A DNA stretch of 64,000 bases from Raffaelea ambrosiae (taxonomy: Eukaryota; Ascomycota; Sordariomycetes; Ophiostomatales; Ophiostomataceae). The stretch spans positions 3,039,093 through 3,103,092 of the forward strand of contig PCDI01000005.1 of assembly GCA_002778195.1 (NCBI GenBank). Reading direction: 5' to 3'. Position numbers and translations under genes: made by a program. Below, one piece after another: positions 34,075 through 44,858 of this stretch. The notes under the pieces were generated by a model. It had not been told where the DNA came from, did no database searches, and saw nothing but the letters and a program-made list of their open reading frames with translations. How positions within the stretch are numbered: position 1 is the stretch's first letter; every line of letters starts with the position of its first letter.

Positions 34075-35056
34075 TACTAATACCAAGACATCTTACATAG
34101 TAATACACGATGACGAGTTTTTTTTTTATTTTTTTATTTATTTTTTTACTTATTTTTAGCTTCTGTTTCTCTTGGCTTCTTTGGCTGCCTGGGCTGATCG
34201 TGCACACTAAACGTCTGCCTGGTCGGTTGACAGCACCCAGCAGGATCGGATGCTGCAACGGCTCGCACTCTGCACACCGCACACCGTACATAGTAACTAG
34301 TTGGTACCCGTACGCTGCCAGCCGGGATGCGTTCCCAGCTGCCAGCCAGTCGGGGCTGACCTCCTTTTTCTGCAGCCAGACCAAACCAAATGGGGTTGAC
34401 CGCAGAAGACCGACCACCAGGGCCTATGGGCATCGTGGTTGGTTGCCTTGTAGGGAAATGCCCCCACTTCAGAGTTGAAGGAGGCCTGTGGCCTGACAGC
34501 GTTGGGCGTATCCTTGGATGCGCAGTGACTGGCGGGCTTGCTGACGACCAACGTTGCACTTGACAAGAAAATCGTTTTATTTTTCAATGAAGCAACGGTT
34601 AAATAAGAGAAAAAAAAAAGGAAAAGCACCAAAACGGACATGGCGATGGCGCCCGAAACAGGACGACTTCTCCTCTGCTGAGCAGCGAAATGCCTCGCTT
34701 GCCGTCGTTCTCTGGATGTGACTTTCTTGCCCTTCGTTTGACAGAGAGACGCAAGACAGCCGTGGCAGCGGCCCGACAGCTCTAACTACTGGCCAGAAAT
34801 AGCGCGGCGGTGCCTCGGTTATGCCCTCTCTTACTAGCGTCGTGAGATGCAGCCTTGTTGAAGGGATTTGCCGCAACTGACCAGCTTTGGCTGCTGGAGC
34901 CGCACACGACCCAAGGCAAGCATATTTTTTTCTTCGCTGCTCATCACCTGCCGCGGCCGGGATACATCCACGTTTGTTCGAATCAGAGGGCCACGTATTG
35001 CTGTCGAGCATTGCGTGCTGGTGCTGGCAACCCGCAACAGATGCATCCAATGCAAG
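34075..35056. other. Intergenic region upstream of the zinc-finger factor
   Basis: Contains two 8-mer copies (34095-34102 and 34288-34295) and a T-rich 3' flank at 34120-34160. The frame of the downstream gene stays open from about 34868 without an ATG before 35057, so a short upstream exon cannot be excluded. Confidence 0.4.
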
Positions 35057-38000
35057 ATGGATCTGGATCTGGAACCAGCTCGTCTTGCGCAGTTGCTGGA
35101 CACACCTGTCGATGATGCGCAGCTGAAGCCGGCTGCCCCGATGAACCTGATGCCGTCTGACAGACGTGCCATCACCACTGGACGCATGGCTGCGATGGGC
35201 GACAGCCACGCGCACGGCAGAGGCGACTACCTGCCTGACGGGCCGTCTCTGGCTGCTGTTGCTGCTGGACACAGCCTTGACGCAACAGATGAGAGCTACA
35301 ACTGCTGGGGAATGGACCCAATGGAGCTCGACTACGACTTGGACTTGGCTTCCTGGGTGCACTCATGGCATCTCCCGCCGGCCGAGCAGCACTTGCAGCA
35401 ACAGCAACAGCCCGTCGCAGCCCAGACGGGGTTTCCTCCTCCTCACCAACCCACGCCTTCCTTCTCCGACGAACAATCTCTCGCTGGCTCATTCAACCAT
35501 GCCATTGCGACTGCTCCGGGATACCCAAACCCGGCAGAGGCTGGCCGGGCGGCTGGGCCCAATGACTTGCTCTTCCCGGACGACGAAACCGCCGCAATAG
35601 CCACGAACCAGTGGCTGGACTCTTCCTTGCCGACACAGAACAGCCGCCTGCCTGGGATCGACCTCAATGACCCTGCGACGCTGCAGTTGTACGACAAGAT
35701 CCTTGTCTTCTCCCGGGACCACCAGCAGGATGGTTGCCAGCTCACGTTTGAGGGCTGCGACAGCGCCAAAGAAGCCGTGCTCCACAATCTTGCGGTGAAG
35801 TGTGGCATCAACTATAGCTACGATGCTGCCCGGCGCACTGCCCACATCTGGAAGCATCCTTCGTATCAGCCGACTGGCCAAGATGCCCCGTTCGCGGAGA
35901 GTGCACGTTCGTCTCCGTGGACAGCCGGCAGCACAGGCGGCGAAGCCAGCCATGCCGGGCCGCTGCCCCGACCTGCTCTGAGCCAGCCCAACACGAACTG
36001 GCCCAGGGACAGAGACGGACACCGCAAGCAGATCACATCTGTGAAGCCCCTGGCTGTCTACCCCGCTTCCGCAAATATGCCCAAGGGCAGCTTGTCAGGA
36101 CAGCTCGTGCCCTTGGGCAAGCCCGCCCGACAAAGAAGCCGGGCTGGGACGAACGCGTCCGCGTCTTCCAGCCTGCTCTCACTGCTGGAAGGCCTCGAGA
36201 CGGACGGCACGGACGGTAAGGAAGCCAGTCCCTCCTTTACGGACAAGCTGTCCAGCAGCTGGAACATTTTCCACTCTGGCATCTCCTCTCGCCGACCCCG
36301 TGGTCGGCGGGGTCCGCTCAGCGCAAGGAGCCGCAAAGAAATCAAAGACCTGGAATGGGCCGGCGGGGCCTGTTGGCGCTGCAAGATCCTTCGCCGCAAG
36401 GTATGCCTACTTTCTCTCCGCATCGTATTTCTTTCTCCATGCCCAGACTGTCTGTTTGCTGACCGATAGTGCGACCCTGGTGATCCGTGCAAAAACTGCC
36501 CGGCACCGGATCTCCGCGAAGACGCGCCTCCATGGCCTTTGATTGGGTGCCGTCGGGGAAACATTCGAGACTGGATGCCTCCTCAGATTCTCTGCCCCAG
36601 ATCCCGTGCTGGCCAACAAATCGCCTCGCTGGCTTCACACAGCTGCGCGGACCCTGATGCTGGGGACAGTGTGGCAAGCGACGCAGCCCAGGGCCAGCCG
36701 GAAATCGTGTCGCAGTGCTTCCGCGACGCAGAGGTACAGCGGCTCTCGGACAACAAGCTGATCCTGGACAACCCGACTCTGTTCATGCGAAACCATGGCA
36801 AGTCGCCTGCAGCACACCATTATTCCCAGATCATTCGTGAAGGGCGGCATCGCGCAAGCGGGCCGTTGAGCTCCGTCTGCCACTTGCGGGCCAAGCCGTC
36901 GACGTACTCGGAACTGATAGCCGAGATAGCATGGGAGTTGACCGACAACAGCGAATGTCTGGCGCTGCTGGAAGTCGAGTGCGTCGAGAGTCTCCTTCTG
37001 CTCCTGGAGACGGCTTGCTTGTATGAAGTCAAGATCGGCAAGGTATGGACGACGATGACCCCCCCCCCCCCCCCCAAAAAACCGATGGGATGCTGACTCA
37101 AGACTCTTATGGATAACAGTCTCCGATGATCGGTCTCTCCATTGTGTGCCTTCGCTGCTGTCTGGATGCCCTGCGGCTACATTCCGCCGGCTTGCTGAGC
37201 CACCGGCTTCACACGCAGTGCCGGACCAGCCACTGCACGGTCGACTGCTTCCGGGAACTGGCGACCTGCATCGACGCGTACATCGAGGAGCTTTCCCTCT
37301 TGATGTTTCGCAAGGTCAACCTTCGGGACCGACGCTGGTGGCTGTCGACATTTTACAGCCTCTGCATCCAGGCCTACGTGCGGCGGGCTCTCCTGCTCTT
37401 CGAGCAGCAGCTTCTCCACCCGGGCACCGACGACATCGACACCCTGTCCAGCACCCAGTACCTGCATCTTGTCACTGTGCTGTTCACGGCCGTCTCCTTC
37501 CAGTACGACCCGCTGGTCACGGGAAATAGCTCCGCAAGGCTGCAGCAGTCTCTCCTGCCCGAAGAGGCCCCCCAGAAAGTCATATCCGTCCCGGACGAGT
37601 ACTTTGCGTCTGGCCGCGTGGCGTGCGGGACAGACATGTGGATCAACGACGGCATCAAGTCGTCCTACCAGTTTCTCACGAAGCTGCTGAGCATTGGCTC
37701 GCTGGACTTTGACTCGGTGGAAGCGCTGCGGCGCGACGCGGCCATGTCGGTTGGAAGTGGCGATGCAGAGCATAACAATCCCTGCAGCCCCTTCCAGGGA
37801 CAAGGACAGAACACGGATCCCTTTGCGAGCTATTCGACGGCCAACTCGTCCAAAACCAGTTTTGCCAGCACGGCATCGACGGCCTATACCACCGGCGTCA
37901 CCAGCCCGACATCGTCCGGCGGCCAGTCCTGCGTGACGTCGCCGCGCACCTCTCTGCTGGTCGCGGACCGACGAAACAGCGTTGGCTCCATACCGAGTCG

Positions 38001-38703
38001 ACTGTCGGTGTCTTCGTTCCCTGCCAGAGCCTCTGATCTCTACAACGGAGTACGACCGCTGCACTCGTATGGGAGACTGGTTGCCCCGTCAGTGGAAAGC
38101 GTCTGCTCTGCCAGCCAGGACAATGCCAACGCCCATGCCAGCACAAACGCAGCCGCAAACGCAAATGCAAACGCAAAGAACAGCAGCGCGTTGTTGGTCT
38201 GCACCTGCTGCCCGAAACGACCCCAGAGTTTTGCCTCGCTGGAAGAATTGAAGACCCACCAGACAAAGAAGCCACACATTTGCGCGTTCTGCGGGCGCAG
38301 ATTCAGCCGGATGAACGAGGCTGAGCGGCACATCACCACGATTCACCTGCGGCCCTTTTCGTGGTCGTGCGGGCGCATGACGACACCGCTGTCCGCCTTC
38401 CAAGTTGTCAAAGAAGACAATGGCGATTGTTCGATCTGCGGCTTCTGCGGCCGCCAATTCCGGCCCATGCCGGGAGAAGACGATCCCGGCGAAGGGGGCA
38501 GCTATCGTTGCCGCCTGGCTGCCCACATTGAAGTTGAGCATAAGCTCTTTGCATGCAAGGCTAGCAAGAAGAAATTCTTTAGGGAGGACATGTTTGGCCA
38601 GCACCTGAAATTCTCCCACGCTGCCGAGCCGGGAATTTGGCTCAAGTGTCTGGAGAACATGTGCAAGGAAGAAGAGAAGGCCCAGGTGGCCAAGGAGGCG
38701 TAA
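35057..38703 (+). CDS. Fungal zinc-finger transcription factor (Zn2Cys6-like plus C2H2)
   Basis: Three exons, 35057-36400, 36470-37042 and 37120-38703, give about 1166 aa. Intron 1 splits the first finger exactly between K448 and C449. The spliced finger reads CWRCKILRRKCDPGDPCKNC (C439, C442, C449, C455, C458), with the next Cys 17 residues on, so it is a variant of the Zn2Cys6 fold. Near the C-terminus CAFCGRRFSRMNEAERHITTIH is a canonical C2H2 finger (C-x2-C-x12-H-x4-H), preceded and followed by weaker Cys pairs. Between them lies a helical region resembling fungal regulator middle domains and N/S/A-rich linkers. It is presumed nuclear and DNA-binding; its targets are unknown. Intron 2 carries a C16 run. 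The start Met is the first in frame, moderately sure. Confidence 0.8.
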
Positions 38704-39155
38704 ATAGATTTCCTGAATAGCATAGACAAGTTCGAGAAGCCCGAATGGAGAACTGCCTGTGATTGTTGATTGTTCTTTTGATGGCGTTCTGTCTCAAAAT
38801 TCTTTATCCAAGTCATTCGACTTGACCTAGTAACTGTATACTGAGCTGAGACATATGTAAGGGTATAAATAAGGGTATCAAGGGAGAGCTAGAAAAAAAA
38901 TTTAAAGAAAGTTTGAAAAAGAAAGGAAACCAAAAAAAAAAAAAAAAATTTGAACTCCTTCCCCAGGGTCGAACAAAGGGGGGAACAACACATATGAACC
39001 CAGTGACGAAGGAAATGACGATAAACAAAACAAAAACAAAAACAAAGAAAACAAAGCAGGTAGTTATAGGAACTGAAAAAGTAGACAACGTCAATATGTT
39101 TTATGTCAATAGAGAGAATTAGAGAATTAGAGAGAAAAAGAAAATGGCCGAACGG
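38704..39155. other. Convergent 3' region
   Basis: AT-rich 3' flank shared by two convergent genes, with an A18 run near 38931-38948 and repeated AAACAAAAAC units near 39025-39055. Nothing else was recognised. Confidence 0.5.
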
Positions 39156-41168
39156 CTAGACATGTTCCACCGGGACCGTTGGAGAAAGCCCCAGGTCATG
39201 ATCATGGTCATCATCCTCATCGTCATACTGTCCTCCTGCCTTCTTGTTGTCGTTGTCCTGCTGAAGAACCTCCACAACCGAGCTGTGCGGCTGCAGGCCC
39301 GGGCTGGACGAGCTGGAGCCGCCGCTGTGCTCGTTGTCGCGCAGCTCCCAGCTGCCCACCCGCTCGTGGTGGGCACCGGCCGCGGACACCACCACGTCCG
39401 TGTCGCTGGCCTTTTTCTCCGCACCCTTGAATCCGCCACCGCCACCGCCACCGCCACCGTCACCACCGCCCCCCCGCGACGCGGATGCTCCCGCCATGCT
39501 CTGCACCTTGGCCAGGGACGGGACCGCGCCGCCGTCATATCCGCGCAGGCCATTGTTCTTCTGGTTCTGGTTCTGGTCCGTGTCCTTGCCGCGGCCGCGG
39601 CCCCCGCCGACATGGCACAAGCGCACGCCACCCAGGAGCATGGCCGCCATCGCCGCCAGTCCCACGACGCCCAGCGCCACCAGGGCTCCAATGACGCCGG
39701 CCACAGGAGGCGTGACGGCATAGGTTTTGCTCCCAGAGCGTCCGGCGCCCCCGCTCGAGCCGGAGCTGCCGGCGCCGTCGTCGCTGCTGCTGTTGTCCTC
39801 GATGGAGCTGCAGAAGCTGCTGACGCTGCCGCACATTGTGCACCAGGCGCCCAGCGTCTTGATGCCGATGCCGCTCATGGCGCGCTGGAAGTCGTCGTAG
39901 GCCATGCTGGCGGCGGCGTCGGCGTCGTCGTCGTCGTTGGCAAAGAGGCTGTACTGGTTCAGCGCCGTGTCGCTGTCGGTGTTTTCGCGGTACAGGAAAC
40001 GGACCCGCATGTCGGCCGTGTTGGGGTAGGCATCGGTCGAGCTGTTGTCGTCGTCGTCGTCGTCGTCGTCGTCGCTGGTGGTGGTGGAATTGTCCGAGGT
40101 CGTGTACAGCTCAAAGACCATGGCCGCGCCCGGGCCGGGCAGGCCCTGGAAGCGGGCGGCGCTGGGTCCGCTGGAGAGGCCGGCGAGGGCGAAGAAGGCC
40201 AGGAAGGGCTCAAAGGAGCCGAAGAGGAGGTTGAGCTTGTTCTGGCTGCCCTGGCTGGAGATGTTCTCGGCGAGCAGGGAGAGGACGTAGCTGGCGAGCA
40301 TGCGGCCGGAGACGGCCTGGATCATGTCGCCGGACGCGGCGCCGGACACGCTGAGGTTGGCGTTGAGGTCGAGCTGCTGCGTGTAGGCGAGCAGGCGCAG
40401 GTAGGCGAGCTCGGACGCGTTGAGGGCGTTGGCGATCTGGGGGTTGTGGTTGTACGCGTAGGCGGCGTAGTCGTAGAGGTCGTAGGCGTAGTAGAAGTTG
40501 GTCGTGGCCTGCTGGAAGGTGCCCTGGAAGACGTTGGGCCACAGCATGTCGTAGAACGGGCGCGTGCTCTCGTAGACGCGGCGCACCGTGGTGTCCGCGC
40601 GGTAGGCCAGCGCGGCCTCGTTGTACTCGGTGCAGAGGACGTGGCCGGCGATCCACGGCAGCGCCGGGTCCTGCACGGACGCCGTCTGCACCAGCGGGTA
40701 CTGGTAGCCCGACAGCGGGTACGCCACCACGCTGTTGTTGGCCAGCACGGCTGACTCGCGGCCGCCGTTGCCGTAGGCGTACGAGAGCGTCTGCGGCGGA
40801 TACAGACCCTGCAGAAACGCCAGCGCGCCGGCCGCCACGTAGCTGTCGGCCGTGCTCACAATGGCCAGCTGGCTGTTGTCCAGGGCGTCGGGCTCGAGGC
40901 CGTCAATGGGCGCCTGCGCCGTGATCGGCCCCATGGCCTCCGTGGAGCTGGTGTTGATGCCGTCCAGATAGCGCGCGCGGAAGACACTGCCCTGCGCATG
41001 CATCTGCTGCGCACCCACGGGCGTCAGCTCCAGCGCCGTCGGGCCGTGCAGCGGCGTGCGCTCGCCGTAGAGCATGAACGCCACGGACGACCAGACGGTC
41101 TCCTGCTGGGCGCGCGCAGGCGCAACGGCGCCCAGCACGCACACGAGGAGGGAGATGGGGCCAGTCAT
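39156..41168 (-). CDS. Membrane-anchored histidine-phosphatase-fold protein lacking catalytic residues
   Basis: A single exon of 670 aa. A signal peptide covers residues 1-21 (LLVCVLGAVAPARAQ). The branch-2 histidine phosphatase signature RHGxRxP is replaced by LYGERTP at 33-39, so the nucleophilic His and its Arg neighbour are gone. The distal HD motif is also replaced, by FE in GSFEPFLAFFALAGL near residue 320. Several Asn-X-Ser/Thr sites and an acidic run of nine Asp lie in the ectodomain. A Gly/Ala-rich transmembrane helix lies at about 488-513, with a Gly- and Asp-rich cytosolic tail. The fold is assigned from the overall acid phosphatase pattern; activity is unlikely. A binding or scaffold role at the cell surface is inference. 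Confidence 0.75.
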   Translation of the reverse strand: MTGPISLLVCVLGAVAPARAQQETVWSSVAFMLYGERTPLHGPTALELTPVGAQQMHAQGSVFRARYLDGINTSSTEAMGPITAQAPIDGLEPDALDNSQLAIVSTADSYVAAGALAFLQGLYPPQTLSYAYGNGGRESAVLANNSVVAYPLSGYQYPLVQTASVQDPALPWIAGHVLCTEYNEAALAYRADTTVRRVYESTRPFYDMLWPNVFQGTFQQATTNFYYAYDLYDYAAYAYNHNPQIANALNASELAYLRLLAYTQQLDLNANLSVSGAASGDMIQAVSGRMLASYVLSLLAENISSQGSQNKLNLLFGSFEPFLAFFALAGLSSGPSAARFQGLPGPGAAMVFELYTTSDNSTTTSDDDDDDDDDNSSTDAYPNTADMRVRFLYRENTDSDTALNQYSLFANDDDDADAAASMAYDDFQRAMSGIGIKTLGAWCTMCGSVSSFCSSIEDNSSSDDGAGSSGSSGGAGRSGSKTYAVTPPVAGVIGALVALGVVGLAAMAAMLLGGVRLCHVGGGRGRGKDTDQNQNQKNNGLRGYDGGAVPSLAKVQSMAGASASRGGGGDGGGGGGGGGFKGAEKKASDTDVVVSAAGAHHERVGSWELRDNEHSGGSSSSSPGLQPHSSVVEVLQQDNDNKKAGGQYDDEDDDHDHDLGLSPTVPVEHV

Positions 41169-42847
41169 GGCGACTCTCTTTGGGGAGGGAGGGGGGGGGG
41201 GGGCAGAGAGAAACGTGTGAACGATACACGAGAGTGGTGGATTGGGAGGACAGGCCCGGTCGCAATGTACATATGAGACACAGCTGCTGCTGCCGGTAGT
41301 GATATTGCGAAGATCGCAAGAAAAAAGAAAAAAAAAAGACCGTGTAAATCAATCAGGTGGGATCAGTTGCCTTTGGGCAAGTCACGATCGTCTTGAGGAA
41401 AGCTCATGCGAGGACAGGAAAGAGAAAGGGCAAAGAAACGAGGCGAGCAAGAAGCGGTAGTGGCCAGCACGAGATCCATACATAAGATGCATGCAGAGAG
41501 CTCCGTCATGCAGGAAGAGGAGGGGAGTAGAAGGAGGAGGGGGGGGGGGAGGACAGCTATTTTAGCTTGCCAGCTTGCATCCAGCAAACTGCCTCTTCCG
41601 GCACAAGCTACACCCTCTGCGAGGCGCCCTCGGCCTGCCACATCCAGCTACTGCAGCTACTAAGCCGCTCCGGTTCGAGGGCTGCTCTGCCGAGCCCGTT
41701 GGAGCGCATGTCCACGCCCACCGCGAGAGAGACAAAGACCACAGAGTGGCCACAGGCTGGCCACGGATGGGCCACAAAGGGACCACCAGCTGGCGATCCA
41801 GGAGACTTTGGCACATCCTGACGTCGGCGGGCCATGTCGTCACTGCAGGCTTCCCCTCGCTGACTGGCGACCATGCGACCGGATGCTGGCTTTGTTGGCG
41901 GGATGGCAGGCTCGCGACTAGGACGACATGCAGGGATGGCGACCAACAGACGCAGCCCGGGTGTTTGACACTGCACAAGATAGCAGAGCTTACACAGGAC
42001 TAACCACCAACAGGTGAGCGCAAAGATATTGCTACAACTAGTAACAACTACACCAGAGCCATGCCAGGTGTAAGTCCACCCAAGCATTTTTTGGCTGTAG
42101 CTTATGCTTAGTTTGTGCCTTATAGCGGGGCACTCGATGCGCGATAAAGTGCACCCACCCACCGCCCTTCATGGCCGCCCCAAGGCTGAACGTGCAGGTA
42201 GCGCCCCGTTATCTTGCCCTGGCCGCCCTCGGGTGCTTCTCTGCTGCCCAGGGGGCGGTAGTTGCAGGGTCCGGTGTTCCCTTATCACGGTGTGTTGCAA
42301 TCTTTGCTGAGAAAGGGAGCCATGTGACGCCGTCCATGGTGACATTGGCCGGGAGAGAAGGGAGCCAGAGGGGGGTGGCAGAGCGTGGCAGACGGTGGGA
42401 AAACAAGGCCAAAAAAAGGTGGCCACCGCCTTCCTTCCCCTTCATGTCTGCCCTCCATGACTCGCCAGACCCCGGCTAGGCTCTCGTGCGATTTATGCAT
42501 GAAGACGACATGCGGAGAAACTTGGACGAGCTAGGACCAGAGCTAGGACGAACGACGACACACCTTAAACAAGAGACCCCCCCCCGGAAATGGTCCCAAA
42601 ATGGCGGTGGCTGGGAACTCTCGCGCGTGCCAATGGCTCTCTCTGATTCGCGCTTGTGGCTGATTCCTCTATTCTAACTAAAAGAGACATGGTAACGTGC
42701 AAGACTTTTGGGTGGGTGTCTCGAATGGTAGAGACGCAACATGGAACGTATGCAGACACTGCACACAATCATCTAGCAAATGTGGAAAAAAAAAGAGAAA
42801 AAAAAAAAGAGAGAGAGAACAAGACAAGACGAGACTCTCAGTGCTGC
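41169..42847. other. Intergenic region upstream of the phosphatase-like gene
   Basis: 1.7 kb between two minus-strand genes. It has a G12 run immediately upstream of the phosphatase-like start (near 41191-41202) and a further G run near 41540. The frames here lack domains. A short plus-strand frame at 42171-42479 begins with a hydrophobic stretch but has no other support. Confidence 0.4.
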
Positions 42848-44858
42848 TCAGTGTTGCCCGGACAGTTCCTCCTCGACCTGGCGACGGACCAGGGCGCTCA
42901 CGGCCTTCCAGTCGTTCTCCACCTCCGTCAGCCGCCGCTCCTTCTCCTCCAGACCCGCAAACTCCTCGGGTCGCACCTTGGTCTCAAAGTCGAAGCCGGG
43001 CTCGTCGCGGAGCGCCGTGACCACGGCGTCGGCAAACTTGGCCGGGTGCGCTGTCGAGAGCGCAACGTGCACCACGCTGGGACCCGTCTTGGCGAGGGAC
43101 CGCTCCGCCGCGGCCAGGCCGACGGCCGTGTGCGGGTCGGCCACGTAGTGTGCGCTGCCCGTGCTGCCGGCGTAGGTCTTCTGGATCGTCTCCAGCGTCT
43201 GCGCGTCGCTCACGCGCTCGCTCGCAAAGGTCCGCCGCGCGGCCTCGAGCACGTCCTTGTAGACCGGGCCGAAGCCGCCCTTGGTCTTGAGGTCCTTGAG
43301 CCACACCGTCACCTCCTGGCCCGCCTGCTTCTTGTTCCACTCGTCGTCCATGCCCGCGCTGGCGGCAAACTCGTACGCCAGGAACCACAGCAGCCGCTCA
43401 AAGTTGCTGGACACCAGGATGTCCATCGCGGGGCTCAGCGTCTCGCGCACGCCATCCTCCGGGGCCTGGGCCTGGTCCTGGGCCTGGGTCTGGGCACCCT
43501 CATCGCTGTTGCTGCTGGCACCGTTTGGCTCGCTCGATGCGGATGCGGATGCGGATGCGGATGCGGATGCCGGTGCCGCCGCCGGCTTCTGCTTCTCGTA
43601 CCGACCCGTCTTCCAAAACCGGTCGAGAATGTCGTTCTCGTTTGTCGCAATCACCAGCTTGTCAACGGGCAGACCCATCCGGTGGGCAAAGTAGCCGGCC
43701 AGCACGTCGCCAAAGTTGCCCGTCGGCACGGCAAAGCGGACCTTGTCGCCGATCTGGAACGACGGCTGGGCCTTGGCGAGCGAGAAGTAGGCGTAGAAGT
43801 AGTATGTGATCTGGGCCAGAATGCGCGCAAAGTTGATCGAGTTGACGGCGCCGAGGTTGAGCGCCTTGTTCGTCTCCGTGTCGGCGAAGAGCGCCTTGAC
43901 AATGTCCTGGCAGTCGTCAAAGGTGCCCGTCACGGCAAGGTTGTGCACGTTCTGGTCGAGGACGGTCGTCATCTGCGCCTCCTGGATCGGCGACACGCGG
44001 CCCTTGGGGTGCAGGATGAACACCGAGACGTCCTTCTTGCCCCGCAGGCCGTAGATAGCGGCGCTGCCAGTGTCGCCGGACGTTGCGCCGACAACAGTCA
44101 GATGGTGGCGGTCTATGATGGATTGGTTAGCATGCCTGAAACCGCCCGCCCGCCCGCCTCCTTCCCAGCCCGCAATGGGCAACTCGGAATTCTGCAAAGA
44201 ATCAAGTGGGACCGACATACCACGGCCGGTCTTGCCCTCGTTCCTCCGGACCAGGAAGTATTCGAAGAGGTTTCCGAGGAATTGAAGCGCGACCTATACG
44301 ACAATCCCGAGTCAGTACAGCTGTCCAGTGGCCTCCGCAACGACAGAGCATCTTGCTGTGTGGTAAGAACCGTACATCTTTAAAGGCAAACGTGGGGCCG
44401 TGGAACAGCTCGAGCAGGTACAGGTTGTCCTTGAGGTGCACCAGAGGCGTCACATCGTCGGAGCGGAACGTGGCGTAACTTCTGTTGATGATGCCCTTGA
44501 GGTCGGAAGGAGGGATCTCGGAGGGCGAGATGTAGAGAGAGAGGACCTGGAAAGCGAGCTCGGGGAACGACAAATTGCTCCAGGACTGCCACTCGGTGGC
44601 CTTGGGGATCTCTTGCGGGATAAAGAGTCCGCCATCGGAGCCGAGACCCTGGAGGACGACCTCCTCAAAGGAGAGCTGCAGGAAAGACACAATTAGTTCA
44701 TCTGCTCAAGAGATTGAGGCCCAGGCAAAAGATCAGCAGGCGATATATCCTACATCCTCGTCTTCGCCCCGCGTCGACAGATACCGTTGTGACGACGTAT
44801 GTGTCGCGGGCGCCTCCGAGGCGCCATTGGTGGCACCCTTTGGCACGGGGGTCGCCAT
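42848..44858 (-). CDS. THR4: Threonine synthase
   Basis: Four exons, 44858-44754, 44675-44376, 44293-44221 and 44112-42848, give 580 aa. All junctions rebuild family sequence: RYLSTRGEDED to LSFEEVVLQGLGSDGGL, FHGPTFAFKD to VALQFLGNLFEYFL, and EGKTGRG to DRHHLTVVGATSGDTG. It is a PLP enzyme that converts O-phosphohomoserine to threonine in the cytosol, the last step of threonine synthesis. The PLP lysine is K134 in FAFKD; the phosphate loop GATSGDTGSAA is present. Relative to the roughly 514-residue yeast enzyme it carries an extra low-complexity insert (ASASAS...QAQDQAQAP) encoded by a GATGCG repeat at 43536-43570. Gcn4/CPC1-like sites lie upstream. Confidence 0.96.
43536..43570. repeat. Hexanucleotide (GATGCG) repeat inside THR4
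   Basis: Nearly six copies of GATGCG on the plus strand encode alternating Ser-Ala on the minus strand. It lies within the insert of threonine synthase and could vary in length between strains. Confidence 0.85.

Noticed and set aside
39144..40754. 536-codon plus-strand frame opposite the phosphatase-like gene
   Set aside because: Biased Val/Gly/Ala composition, no domain; the sense strand has a signal peptide, transmembrane helix and recognisable fold.
42171..42479. Short plus-strand frame with a signal-peptide-like start
   Set aside because: Only 102 codons, no conserved pattern after the hydrophobic start, and no promoter signal.
42656..44383. 575-codon plus-strand frame opposite THR4
   Set aside because: Its product is Gly/Val/Leu/Arg-rich without a domain and runs across THR4 introns. 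Long antisense frames are expected where the sense gene has C/G third positions.
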